Below are positions 32,544 through 44,157 of a DNA stretch of 64,000 bases, piece after piece. A model generated the notes under the pieces. The model ran no database searches. It saw nothing but the letters and a program-made list of their open reading frames with translations, and had not been told where the DNA came from. The stretch covers positions 25,248,050 to 25,312,049 of the forward strand of contig CM037869.1 of the NCBI GenBank assembly GCA_021292105.1, given 5' to 3'. How positions within the stretch are numbered: the first letter of the stretch is position 1; the number at the start of each line of letters is the position of its first letter. This DNA is from Anadara kagoshimensis (lineage: Eukaryota > Mollusca > Bivalvia > Arcoida > Arcidae). Made by a program: the position numbers and the translations under genes.

Positions 32544-32650
32544 TTTTGTGTATCTTCTTTCATCCAATTTTACGCAATATTTGATCATCAAGAATTAGAC
32601 AAGCCTTTCCAAGTTATTAGTTCTTATAAATTATAGATCGGATAATTGCC
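32225..32650. repeat. Tandem repeat with embedded (GA)n tracts, three units
   Basis: Each unit has a (GA)n run (near 32230, 32405 and 32513), then GCAATATTTGATCATC or a variant, a TTAGAC(C/A)AG stretch and CCTATAAATTATACAA. Unit length about 110-160 bp. Confidence 0.75.
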
Positions 32651-32714
32651 AAGTTTACCTAACCATTATGTTACAATATTTGTCAATTGTTATTATTACT
32701 AGACTTGCTTTAAT

Positions 32715-32890
32715 TTTTCAGCACTAGACGGCCGTTTCGGATTAAATCCCGTATCAGTAGCACCCGGACCAAAATTGTGAAAATCCAAATATCTTTTTAA
32801 GATGATGAAATAAAAAAAACAGAAGGACCAAAGTGTATTTACAAAATCCACCCAAGGCAATACATCAAACTACAAAGCACAACTCAAACC
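32715..32890 (-). mobile_element. Dispersed repeat (same family as 20127-20418)
   Basis: The reverse complement contains ACTTTGGTCCTTCTG, a CATCTTAAAAAGATATTTGG stretch and AATCCGAAACGGCCGTCTAG, matching the plus-strand copy in the right arm. Confidence 0.5.
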
Positions 32891-33563
32891 CCGTGAGAAA
32901 ATTAAAAATTCATGAAGCATATAATTTTGATTAACAATGTTTACCTGACCATAACATGTATAACAATGTAATTAACTTAATTTCTATGTTATTAACTTAT
33001 CCTGCTCTCCTAAAGGTGCCTTGTGTAATGAAAGGGTTTAACTTCAAGGCAAAACAATTGTGATTAATTCGTTTGCATGAATAAATTATATCGAAATATG
33101 TCCACGATATTAACAGTACCTGGCCCTGGTTTAATTCCTTAGCTATTTTTAAATTTAGCAAAATTTTTAGAATTACTGATAATTATTTTTGTCAAAACTA
33201 AATGCAGATGTTTTAATCTACAGACACCTTTAATTCCTGAATATCTTAAGAATTAACAAAATTAAACAGATTTAAAATTTAGCCAGATTTAAGTTAAAAA
33301 AATCTTGGCTAAGAAATGGTTGTGAGACTGGGGGTCTGAAGCTAATTACGGGTAAAAGTACCTCATTCAGCTTCTGGACCCGGTTTTACATTCATTCTCT
33401 ATTAGCGTAAATTTGCCAAATTTTGATATTTTGTTTAAGTGCAGACAACTTATAGCGATCTTCAATTATTACACTTAAATCCACAAATACTTTGAACAGT
33501 AACATAGTTATACGGATTTTAAAATATTGCCAGAAAACGAAGTCAATGAAAAAACAAGACGCA
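32891..33563. other. Unassigned, no gene seen
   Basis: AT-rich; many AATTTAGC(A/C)A-like words but no clear repeat. Confidence 0.4.
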
Positions 33564-34602
33564 ACTGGTATAAAGAGAAAACGCTAACACTGGTATAAAG
33601 AGAAACGCTAACACTGGTGTAAAGAGAAAACGCTAACACTGGTATAAAGAGAAAACGCTAACACTGGTATAAAGAGAAAACGCTAACACTGGTATAAAGA
33701 GAAACGCTAACACTGGTGTAAAGAGAAAACGCTAACACTGGTATAAAGAGAAAACGCTAACACACTGGTATAAAGAGAAACGCTAACACTGGTGTAAAGA
33801 GAAAACGCTAACACTGGTATAAAGAGAAACGCTAACACTGCTGTAAAGAGAAAACGCTAACACTGGTATAAAGAGAAACGCTAACACTGGTGTAAAGAGA
33901 AAACGCTAACACTGGTGTAAAGAGAAAACGCTAACACTGGTATAAAGAGAAAACGCTAACACTGGTATAAAGAGAAACGCTAACACTGGTATAAAGAGAA
34001 AACGCTAACACTGGTATAAAGAGAAAACGCTAACACTGGTATAAAGAGAAACGCTAACACTGGTGTAAAGAGAAAACGCTAACACTGGTATAAAGAGAAA
34101 ACGCTAACACTGGTGTAAAGAGAAAACGCTAACACTGGTATAAAGAGAAACGCTAACACTGGTGTAAAGAGAAAACGCTAACACTGGTATAAAGAGAAAC
34201 GCTAACACTGGTGTAAAGAGAAAACGCTAACACTGGTATAAAGAGAAAACGCTAACACTGTATAAAGAGAAAACGCTAACACTGGTGTAAAGAGAAAACG
34301 CTAACACTGGTATAAAGAGAAACGCTAACACTGGTGTAAAGAGAAAACGCTAACACTGGTATAAAGAGAAAACGCTAACACTGGTGTAAAGAGAAAACGC
34401 TAACACTGGTATAAAGAGAAACGCTAACACTGGTGTAAAGAGAAAACGCTAACACTGGTATAAGAGAAACGCTAACACTGGTGTAAAGAGAAAACGCTAA
34501 CACTGGTATAAAGAGAAACGCTAACACTGGTGTAAAGAGAAAACGCTAACACTGGTATAAAGAGAAAACGCTAACACTGGTATAAAGAGAAAACACTAAC
34601 AC
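33564..34602. repeat. 24/25-bp minisatellite, about 42 units
   Basis: Units read ACTGGT(A/G)TAAAGAGAAA(A)CGCTAAC. Two sites vary: A or G at position 7, and three or four A before CG. The three-A (24-bp) form occurs 13 times by my count, always with A at position 7. It is followed by a TGTAAAG-type unit in 12 of 13 cases. This indicates duplication of dimers as well as monomers. Confidence 0.95.
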
Positions 34603-35122
34603 ATCAGTGTAATTATTCTCTTATATTTACAATTGTCATTGTTTCTCCTTTTAAGAAACATTTTGAGCAAGTGTGTGTCATAGTGCTATAGATAATAATT
34701 GACGTCAACATGTAAATACGCCATTAACTTGTTAAGTCAATTGACCGCGTTTGGATACACTACAATCACAAAGTACCTTCTGACGTTAACTTTTTACAGT
34801 TAAATACAATAAGGAATGTTATCATGTGCAACAGTTAGTCAATGTGCATCTGATTTTAACATGAACTTTTGATTTTCTCAAAGTAGTGTAAAAATAAAAC
34901 TTATGGCGAGTGGTAGAACCATTTTTGTAATCATTTGTGCTTCAGGATTGTGATTCGGAAATGGTTGTGGGCGCTTCCATTTTTCCGATGATGGGTGTCG
35001 AGGCTGAGTAAAAATTAAATGTTTTAAAATACATGCAAGGTATTACGTATTTAGTTTTTGTTTTGGCATTGAAGATTGTAAATATAAGAAATGACAATCT
35101 TTATTCCGTTATCGATGCAATA
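34603..35122. other. Unassigned, no gene seen
   Basis: A short stretch near 34945-34970 (GCTTCAGGATTGTGATTCGG) recalls the tail of retroelement R on the plus strand; otherwise nothing recognised. Confidence 0.4.
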
Positions 35123-35857
35123 GTCAGGGGGCAGATCCCAAAAATGTGACACCCCCTAAACTTTTTTGTTAAAAGCAGGAAACATGGTGGATCTTATTGC
35201 CCTGTATGTACTTAGTCACGCTAGGTATGTTTCCACCTTGACTTTTTCCGTTTAATGAAAATATGGCTGCCAATCCAAGATGACCGCCAAAAAAGATAAT
35301 TTAAGTATAAAAATTCAATATCAAATCAACCACTAAATTTTTTTAGTTGCAATTTGGTATTTTATCAATTAAATATTTATACTAATTTTCCATGAATAAA
35401 CATTTGTTGTAAAATTCAATATGGCCGCCATTTTCAAGATGGCCGACTTATTATCGCGCTGCATTTGAAATCTTATACGACAAAGGACGTCATTATTTTA
35501 TGACATAAAACCAATGTATTGTATTTAATATATATGTACTAAGTTAAGCTAGGTTTGTTTCCACCTTGACCTTTTTCTGTTTAATGAAAATATGGCTGCC
35601 AAATCCAAGATGGCTACCCAAAAAGATAATTTAAGTATAAAAATTCAATATCAAATCAACCACTTAACCTTTTGAGTTGAAATTTTATATTTGATCAATT
35701 AAATATTTATACTAATTTTCCATGAACGAATATTGGTTGTAAATTTCAATATGGCCGCCATTTTTAAGATGGCCGACTTGTAATCATCGCGCTGCATTTT
35801 AAATCAAATACAACAAATGATGTCATTATTTTATGACATTAAACTAATGTGTGTATG

Positions 35858-37144
35858 TTACATATTATGTGAAAATATTATCAGTGCTCTTTAAACTTAT
35901 TATATGTAAATTAAATAATTTAAATAACGAAGCCGAAACATTTTTCAAGTTTTCAATAAATACCATTTGAATTAATTTAATAGCTATGACTTTTGATGTC
36001 TGCAATAAAAAATAGTCCTCGCGCTTATTCAAACATTTAAAGAGGTCCAACAGCAACATGATTAACATCCACAAGCACCTTGCAGCAATATATTCTATAC
36101 GTATATCCCTTATATTTATTATATAAGTATGATCAGAATATAACATATTTCCCCGGTTCAACAATTCAACAGCTATAAATATAGAATTGAATAACAATCT
36201 TTTTTTCCAAAATATTAAAACAAAAACCAAGACCATAACAAAAACATCTGCATGGCTACAAATGATAAGCCTTTGACCATTATCTGTTTCTTTGGCTTCT
36301 TTGTTACAAAGAACAATTCTTATGTCTGCCTCTTTATGATTTGCTCAAAGACCTGATTTACTCCGGCCAGTACTCGAGAATGTAGTTTTCGCATCCAAAA
36401 AACCGAACCATCAACTGCTTGCCATACACCCTTTTGGTTTATCTGATTTGATATAAAACTAAAAGAAATAGATTCATACTCTATTCTCGTCCATATGTAC
36501 ATATATTGAATTATTTCGTTTTTCAACTTTCCATCTCTATTCTGGAGTACATGTATTATTCTTAAAATCGAGTTATTCTCATTAGTTCTTACTGATTTTA
36601 ATGCTCTATGATTGTGATTTGTGGATGGATTGTTGTGTTTTTGATTTATTTTATTCTTGTCAGACTTTATAGAATGCTCAAAATATCAATCAAACAAAAC
36701 ATCTACTTTATCACTATTCCTGAAATGACATTTTGTTCTATCTACAAATCTACAAAGTTTTCAAAGGTTTGTGCATTGGCGTTTTCCGAATGCAGTTAAC
36801 CAATGTCATAATTTCTAGTATGGAACAAATCGTTATACCTTTAATTTTTCTAAACATTTCTGGATGACATCATCAACCTGTGGCTACATCAGATGTTTGT
36901 TGATTAGTCGTAAACTACCTGATGATGTTACGTAGACTACACTTACGTCTTTTTTGTCCAGTATACCACTATCACCGTTACCTCTTCCTGCTTTCACTGG
37001 CACAATGATATTATTTAGCAATTATTGTTTTGATTTTTGAAACTTCATAACGCTACCGAAAAAAATAAAGACCTGTACGATTATATATGGAAAATAGCGT
37101 TAGAGTAGATTGTTTGCTTTTATAAAGGCTTGAACCAGATGAAA
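35858..37144. other. Spacer of the long-TIR element
   Basis: AT-rich. Open frames of 60-120 codons on both strands (for example 35865-36236 minus) have no recognisable domains. No gene called. Confidence 0.4.
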
Positions 37145-37480
37145 AAGAATAAATCCAAAACAAACATACCAATCCATGTCAAAATCACAATTATGAAGCA
37201 AAGTAAAATCTTGAAACTTTCAAATGAAGTTTAACACAGGAACATCCACCAGCGAAGTGAGAACAAGTGACCTGGAAGAATAATTGAGCACCCCACATTT
37301 TTTAGAAAGAAAGGAACATGGAACTTTGGGACGCCACATATCCATGGTATTTTCCGATACAGAGTCACCATTCTATATTGTGATGACAGCCATAAAACTT
37401 TATGAGGGCCTTAATAAGTCAATGCTTGCGCTATCCCTGCATCATCAATTCATTTGTAAGCAGTTTGACCGTAGAGAGAT
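37145..37480 (-). mobile_element. Retroelement R fragment nested in the long-TIR element
   Basis: Begins at the family 3' end (AAAACAAACATACCAATCCA on the plus strand), has CATCCACCAGCGAAGTGAGA, then GGAACATGGAACTTTGGGAC and AAACTTTATGAGGGCCTTAA, matching 10880-11230. Confidence 0.65.
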
Positions 37481-38189
37481 GGAATTCCATGTTGCCTGAG
37501 AATTTGAACAATATTATAAATATGGGGAAGAATAAGGCTTAATTGACTAGTTTTCTATCAAATGAGTTGAGCAAGGAAGTACTTGGCAAGGAGTCAGTGG
37601 TTATTGGAGGGTTGCGGATCCAAATACTACATTCTCGAGTTCAGGGCAGTAACATCAGGTCCTTGTGCAAACTATAAACACGCAGACTCAAGACTTGTTG
37701 CTTATTCAGAGTGAGATGGATAGAAGTGTTCAAACTAATCACAGAACTTGAAAACTCTGAACTGAAAGCTTATGAATATACGATAAAGTCGGCAATGTTG
37801 TTATCAATTGTAAATTCTTTTGTTTGTAATCCATTTCAAACTACCAACCCTCAACAAAAACCTTCATGAACTTCACTGTCATATGTTCCGTCATTGCCAC
37901 GTTACAATATGTGTTCCGGCCATGCACATAACACACAATAATTATCAGGAAATAGTTAGGAATCTATGATTTTTTCCTAGTTAAAACTACCATTAACTCT
38001 TGTGAGCAGTTGGGAAACTGGCCTACAATATTTATGAATGTGGAATTGTTGAATCTTTATGGTGTTTGTGCAGTTTTATTATTGTGAAAAACACATTCTA
38101 CTGCACAGTTGTTTGTGGAAGTGAATCATGTCGGTGTAAAAACTTTTTGAAGAGAGTGAGTTAACTAGAATATATATTAACAAATTCAA
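37481..38189. other. Spacer of the long-TIR element, unassigned
   Basis: No repeat partner or coding sequence recognised. Confidence 0.4.
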
Positions 38190-38999
38190 TATATTAGTTT
38201 ATTGTATTGAAACAATGCAGCGCGGTGATTATTAGTCGGCCATCTTAAGAAATGGCGGCTATATTGAATTTTACAACGACAGTTTGTTCATTAGAAATTA
38301 ATATAAATATTTAATTGATCAAATATCAAATTTCCACTCAAAAGGTTAAGCAGTTGATTTGTTACTAAATTTTCATTTTAAAATTTTTTGGTGGCCATTT
38401 TGGATTTGGCAGCCATAACACTTCGTTAAACGGAGAAGTCAAGATGGAAACATACTTAGCCTAACTAAGTACATATATTAAATGCAATACATTGGTTTTA
38501 TCTAATAAAATAATGATATCCTTTGTTGTATTTGATTTAAAATGCAGCACAATGATTATACGTCGGCCATCTTGAAAATGGCGGCCATATTGAATTTTAC
38601 AACCAATAATTATTCACAGAAAATTAGTATAAATATTTAATTGATAAAATACCAAATTTTAACTTAAATGGTTAAGTGGTTGATTTGATATTGAATTTTT
38701 ATACTTAAATTATCTTTTTTGGCGGCCATCTTGAATTGGCAGCCATATTTTCATTAAACGGAAAAAGTCAAGGTGGAAACATACCTAGCGTGACTAAGTA
38801 CATATAGGGCAATAAGATCCACCATGTTTCCTGCTTTTAACACAAAAGTTTAGGGGGGTCAATAAAGAGGCTACTTTTTGAGATCTGCCCCCTGACTACA
38901 AGTATGAATAACAATGGCCGGTCCAAATTAAACATGAACGGCTTCGCCAGATATCTCCGTCTGAAACGAGTAATAGATTTTTTTTACCTCGTCCCCTGA

Positions 39000-39120
39000 T
39001 TATATTTCAACAGCGTCTATCTATCGTTTGACCATTGTTATCCACACCTCGGCCACTTGGCAACCAGATCCCGACTTTTTTAAGCTGAATGCTAAACTAA
39101 TAACAGGTCTGTACTGTTTT
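39000..39120. mobile_element. MITE family T, right-half fragment
   Basis: CAGCGTCTATCTATCGTTTG, CTCGGCCACTTGGCAACCAG and AACAGGTCTGTACTGTTT match the right half of the family; the left TIR is missing. Confidence 0.55.
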
Positions 39121-39434
39121 TGTTTATCACGTGTTATGCGTAAATGACGCATTTTCTGTGGTTGTTTATTTTCAATAATAATGTACCTCAGCATATGGCG
39201 CTATTTATGACACAAAACTACTAGAAAATATAGAATCTTATGGAAATTGCTCTTTGTTAAAGTATTTTATGGAAAACAGATAATTTCACATAAAAATGAC
39301 ATAAAAAAAGACCACACCAGTTACCAGTTAAAATGTCTGATAGATATTAATCAGTGTAAATAAAATTGTTTGTTAATGCGTTGATAAAATAGAAATCGGT
39401 TAATAAAGCATTGATACATTCGTTCGATTCATTT

Positions 39435-39600
39435 ACCACTAAGGTAGCTCAGTTTGTAAAGTGTTTGCTCAGTATGTGAGAGGTCATGAGTTTAAACCGC
39501 CAATCACTCCACATTTAAAATGGCAGTCAGTTAGGAGGAGTCTTCAGAAGAGACCTTAAAAACCGACGTTCCGCGTCAAAATAATGTTAACAAAATCTAA
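39435..39600 (+). mobile_element. tRNA-derived SINE head fragment
   Basis: ACCACTAAGGTAGCTCAGTT A box and GAGGTCATGAGTTTAAACCG in place of the B box. The body is short and different from the main family (CGTTCCGCGTCAAAATAATG). Confidence 0.55.
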
Positions 39601-39659
39601 TTGCATTGGTTTACGAATACACCGTATACTCCATTCGTATCAATCCTAAATGAATCGAA

Positions 39660-39915
39660 TGATTGATTCATTCATTCATTCATTCATTCATTCATCGATT
39701 GACTGATTGATTGAAAGAAGTATTATTAGTTTTGATTTATATCGAGACATCACCAGTTATAGGTAAAGTAGCAATGTGCAGGAAGATTCTTTAACGTGTC
39801 ACGCCTGCCCTGACATGGGGCATGGGTTTTTTTCCAAGTCTCTTCTAAAAGGACACCAGGATTGTCCTTTACAAATGCAGAGTGATTGGCGAAAGAAGGT
39901 TAATTAAAAGTCAGG
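39660..39915 (-). mobile_element. SINE tail with a TTCA/TGAT microsatellite
   Basis: (ATTC)n and GATTGATTGA runs at 39660-39715 are followed by TTATATCGAGACATCACCAG, TTTAACGTGTCACGCCTGCC and GATTGGCGAAAGAAGG, the SINE body reversed. Confidence 0.65.
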
Positions 39916-40690
39916 TCAGCCAAATTATTCAAAACAAAATGCAAAACACACAAATTCTGTAAAACAGGAAAATTTGCGTGCATTTTTTTTCGCGCAAATA
40001 AACGAGAGAAAAATGGATTTTCGCGCAAATAAACGAGAGAAAAATGGTACGAAAAAAAACTTTGTCGAGTGTTTTATTTTGCTATATATAATCCACTTGC
40101 ATTTGGACTGATCATCCTTTGAAGACGCAAAAATAAATCTTTAAATACAGATTTTTGCGAAAATTTCCCAATTTACTAGCTGTTTATTACAAGCAATTGA
40201 CATAATATAAATCAATATGAATTGATGAGATTTAATTATTTTTTACATATAAGTCTTCCATTGCTTTATATATAAGATCATGCGCAAAGACAAAAAGGGG
40301 AGAGAAAAATTCTTTTATTTTCATTTTTCAGTCATGGGAACCCTACATTTGGTTTTATACTTTGTTTTTACATTCATCACCCGTAAAGTAAACAAGATTG
40401 CAACCGACATTTTATTTAAATTAATGTGACCTTTGACTTCTGTTCGATGTTTTTGTGTCAAAACAGTGACGTTAATAAGTACAATGCAGTTTTATTAGCA
40501 AGCTGTTTACAAACTTTATTACAATTTCAATAATGTATTTCATTTCGAGGTATAAATTACTATTATTATTTGCATGGACGTAAAGATGATCAATTTTCTG
40601 CTTTTTATTTATACGCAGTACTTAACAGATTTATGCGTTAATACAACTTACAATTCTCAAAGTGCTATAACTGGTATCGACCGTCAATTT
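39916..40690. other. Unassigned, with a small tandem duplication at 39993-40047
   Basis: TTTTCGCGCAAATAAACGAG with GAGAAAAATGG occurs twice in tandem. Otherwise nothing recognised. Confidence 0.5.
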
Positions 40691-42470
40691 CTCTGTGATA
40701 ACAAATAATACTTTGGGTGCGAGGTTACAAAAAATTGTTCGTCTTCCAAATGTTTGTTTTAGACAGTTCCGAGTGCATTCAATAGACTTTGTCTGTGATA
40801 ACAAATAGAACTTTGAATGCGAGGTTACAAAAATTGTTCGTCTTCCGAGTGCTTATTGTAGACAGTTCTATGTGCATTCAATAGACTTTGTCTGTGAAAA
40901 CAAATAAATATGTCTTTGGGTGCGAGGTTACAAAAAGCTGTACGCCTTCCGAATGCTTATTGTACACAGTTTCGAATGCATTCGGTAGACTTTGTCTGAA
41001 AACAAATACATGTACTACTTTGGGTGCGAGGTTACAAAAAAGCTGTACGCTTTCCGAATACTTATTGTAGACAGTTCAGATTCCATTCAATAGACTTTTG
41101 TTTGTGAGAACAAATATAACTTTGAGTGCGAGGTTACAAAAAGTTGTCGTTTGTTGCAGACAGTTTCGAGTGCATTCAATAGACTTTGTCTGTGACAACA
41201 AGTATTACTTTGGTTGCGAGGTTACAGAAAAGTACCTCTTCCGAGTGCTTATTGCAGACAGTTCCGAATGCATTCGATAGACTTTGTCTGTGAAAACAAA
41301 TATGTCTTTGGGTGCGTGGTAACAAAAAGTTATTCGTCTTCCGAGTGCTTATTGCAGACAGTTCCGAATGCATTCAATAGACTTTGTCTGTGAAAACAAA
41401 TACACGCATTACTTTAGGTGCGAGGATAAAAAAGCTGTACGCCTTCCGAATACTTATTGTAGACAATTCAGAGTGCATTCAATAGACTTTGTTTGTGAGA
41501 ACAAATATTACTTTAAGTGCGAGGTTAAAAAAAGTTGTACGTCTTCCGAATGTTTGTTCTAGACAGTTCCGAGTGCATTCAATTACATTTATCTGTGAAT
41601 TTGGGTGCGAGGTTACAAAAAATTACACCATTCCGAGTGCTTATTGTTGACAGTTCCGAATGCATTCGATAGACTTTGTCTGTGAAAACAAATACATGTA
41701 TTTCTTTGGATGCGAGGTTACAAAAACCTGTACGCTTTTCGAATGCTTATTGTAAACAGTTTAGAGTGCATTTAACTAAGCATTCAATAGACTTTGTGAG
41801 AACAAATATTACTTTGGATGCGTGTTACAAATAGCTGTATGTCTCCCGAATGCGTATTGTAAAAAGTCCCGAGTGCATTCAACAGACTGTCCGTGAGAAC
41901 AAATATTACTATGGGCTCGAGGTTACAAAAAGTTGTACGTTTTCCTAGCGCTTATGGTAGACAGTTCTGGGTGCATTAAATAGACTTTGTCTGTGAAACA
42001 AATACATCTATTACTTTAGATGCGAGGTTACAAAAAGCTGCAGAACTTCCAAATGCTTATTGTAGACAGATTAGAGTGCATTCAACCAAACATTGAATAG
42101 ACTTTGTTTGTGAAAACAAAAATTACTTTGAGTGCAAGGTTACAAATATATACCTCTTTCGAATGCTTATTGTAAAACATTTCGAGCGCATATAATAGAC
42201 TTTGTCTGTGAAAACACATATGCCTTTGGGTGCGAGGTAACAAAAAGTCATTCGTCTTCCAAGTGCTTACGGTAGACATGTCTGGGTGCATTCAACAGAC
42301 TGTGTCTGTTAGAACAAATATTACTTTGGATACGAATGCATTAAATAGACCATGTCTTAAGATTAAATATCACTTTGGGTGCGAGGTTACAGAAAGTTGA
42401 ACGTCTTCCAAATGCTTTTGCCAGTAGACAGTTCCAGGTGCATTCAATAGACTTTGTTTATTGTATTAAA
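40690..42470. repeat. Satellite array, period about 100-105 bp, roughly 17 units
   Basis: Each unit: ACTTTGGGTGCGAGGTTACA, AAAAGTTGTACGTCTTCCGA, ATGCTTATTGTAGACAGTTC, CGAGTGCATTCAATAGACTT, TGTCTGTGAAAACAAATATT. Units vary by substitutions, small gaps and a few short insertions. Open frames of 60-69 codons on both strands are by-products. Confidence 0.95.
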
Positions 42471-43240
42471 GTATTTGTTTGAACTTCATTTAATGCAGTC
42501 TGACCCACTGTTGTAGAACTCTGATATATTATATTTCTTATTGGGAAAAAACAGCAAATCTACTTTATATAATGTATGCATCCTTATCGCATTGAGCAAA
42601 TTTGGTAGCGGAATTCTTCTGACGTTGAAAAGGACAACAAATCAGAAAAAGGAACTTATAGGTTGTAAATATCCTCTGGAATTCTATCAGTAACGCCAAT
42701 AATAAAGAATGCTTATTGATAAAAATAAGCCTATAGTATGCAATGGTTTAAAGCTGTTTAACCCTGAATGATTGAGTTGTATTAATGAGTCAGCATGCAT
42801 AAACAACAGACAGCGTCTGGTTCCGATGAAAACCATTTATTGAACTACTAACCGGAACACATGTTACAATACTAACTTACAGAACAAGGCCGGAATCCGG
42901 ATACTATAACAATTCCAGTCTGCAAGTCTACATAAATTTCAACCCGCAATTAAGCTTAGTCTTTAATTTTGTCGCAAATTTTCTAAGAAGTACGTATCAC
43001 CAGTATACTGGTAGCACGCAAAGAAGATTTAAAAAATTTGCATTGTATAGTACATATCCTTTTTAGATGGTTTTTTTGTTGGTGGTAGTGGTGGTTAGTT
43101 TTTCTGTAGACAAAGAGGGAGGAATTTGTCTCTTAAAGACCGTTCTAACTTGCACTGTATATGTTGTGTTTTTTGCTTTTTCTTTTTCTGTCGAAAGATT
43201 AACACTTACAGTGCAGAGTTTGTTACTTTATCTCGTCCCT
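42471..43240. other. Unassigned, no gene seen
   Basis: No repeat partner recognised; pyrimidine-rich around 43080-43190. Confidence 0.4.
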
Positions 43241-43395
43241 TCGTAATCAAAAACAAACATACTAATCCATGTCTAAATCACAATCCAGAAGCAAAGTTAA
43301 AACTCTGGAACTGACAAGAAGTTAGGTTAACCACGTTAACTTCTTTCTGGGAATTGAGACCGTGTTCTCCGAAAGGGTAAGCAGTTCCTGTTTAG
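43241..43395 (-). mobile_element. Retroelement R, 3'-end fragment
   Basis: ATCAAAAACAAACATACTAA, CCATGTCTAAATCACAATCC, AGAAGCAAAGTTAAAACTCT and CTCCGAAAGGGTAAGCA follow the family order from its 3' end. Confidence 0.7.
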
Positions 43396-43522
43396 CTAGA
43401 TTTATTTCGACAGCTGCTATCTATCTTTCGACCACTGGCTATCCAAATCCTGGCCACACGGCAGCCAAGCATCGACTCGTTCTCGTTAGCTGAATGTTAC
43501 ACTTTCGACAAGTCTGTGCTGT
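43396..43522. mobile_element. MITE family T, right-half fragment
   Basis: TTTCGACAGCTGCTATCTAT through CACTTTCGACAAGTCTGTGC. Directly adjoins the R fragment. Confidence 0.6.
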
Positions 43523-44157
43523 GGTTAAACTAATTGTGATTTAAATTGAAATTGGATTTATAAACTTTTTCTATCGTTTTCCAAGGTTGAAATTTTATGT
43601 TGTGTTTATTGTTTACATAGAAAAAATAATAAAAAGTAAATAACAAACAAACAAACAACCTATGATAAATTTTCCAACAGGGACCTTTACTACATTTGCT
43701 TTCAGTGACAGATTATCATCCGCTATTGACCGTCAAATCCATTCGGACAATCTAGAGATAAATTAAAACATGAAGACACACCAAAGTGACCCAGAGAGCA
43801 TCAAATCAAGAATAGAACATCCAGATGAAGATGGCATTAAAGTGTTACTTGTGACAAGGCTATATAGAAAGTAATGTTCTTAATGCAATTATAGGTGACG
43901 TATGTTGAAACAAAGGGAAACACTTGATGGGTTTTTCTTTCTCTTTGTCAAAGACGAGACAGCTGGGAGAATAAACGGAGAAGATATTTCAGGGAAAACT
44001 CGCTTTGTTAATCGTATTTTTATTGTACCTCGGGAAATCGTGACTTCAGCTAGGAAGAAAATGAATTACGTTATATTGATGTGATGAAGACAAACAATAC
44101 ATCACGGTCATAATTGTTTTCTAGGATTTGAAGTAATCTTTATATTGTAACATTAAA
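43523..44157. other. Unassigned, no gene seen
   Basis: A 60-codon frame at 43902-44084 has no recognisable feature. No repeat partner found. Confidence 0.4.

Larger units (their letters stand above)
35123..38896. mobile_element. 3.8-kb DNA element with long, tandem-built TIRs
   Basis: Ends GTCAGGGGGCAGATC and GATCTGCCCCCTGAC, with TA outside each (35121-35122 and 38897-38898). The TIRs are about 0.7 kb (35123-35857 and 38190-38896). Each has two tandem units of about 330 bp starting ATGTACTTAGTCACGCTAGG or a variant. The 2.3-kb spacer holds a retroelement R fragment but no transposase. A TA target and TIRs fit Tc1/mariner-like or a similar cut-and-paste family; non-autonomous. Confidence 0.75.

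Noticed and set aside
33564..34602. CRISPR-like array
   Set aside because: Direct tandem units without spacers, in a eukaryotic setting; a minisatellite.
35865..36236. 123-codon minus-strand frame in the spacer of the long-TIR element
   Set aside because: AT-rich, low-complexity hydrophobic text without transposase motifs; no splice context.
40888..42291. Several 60-69 codon frames at 40.9-42.3 kb
   Set aside because: They are phase-shifted readings of the 100-bp satellite on both strands.
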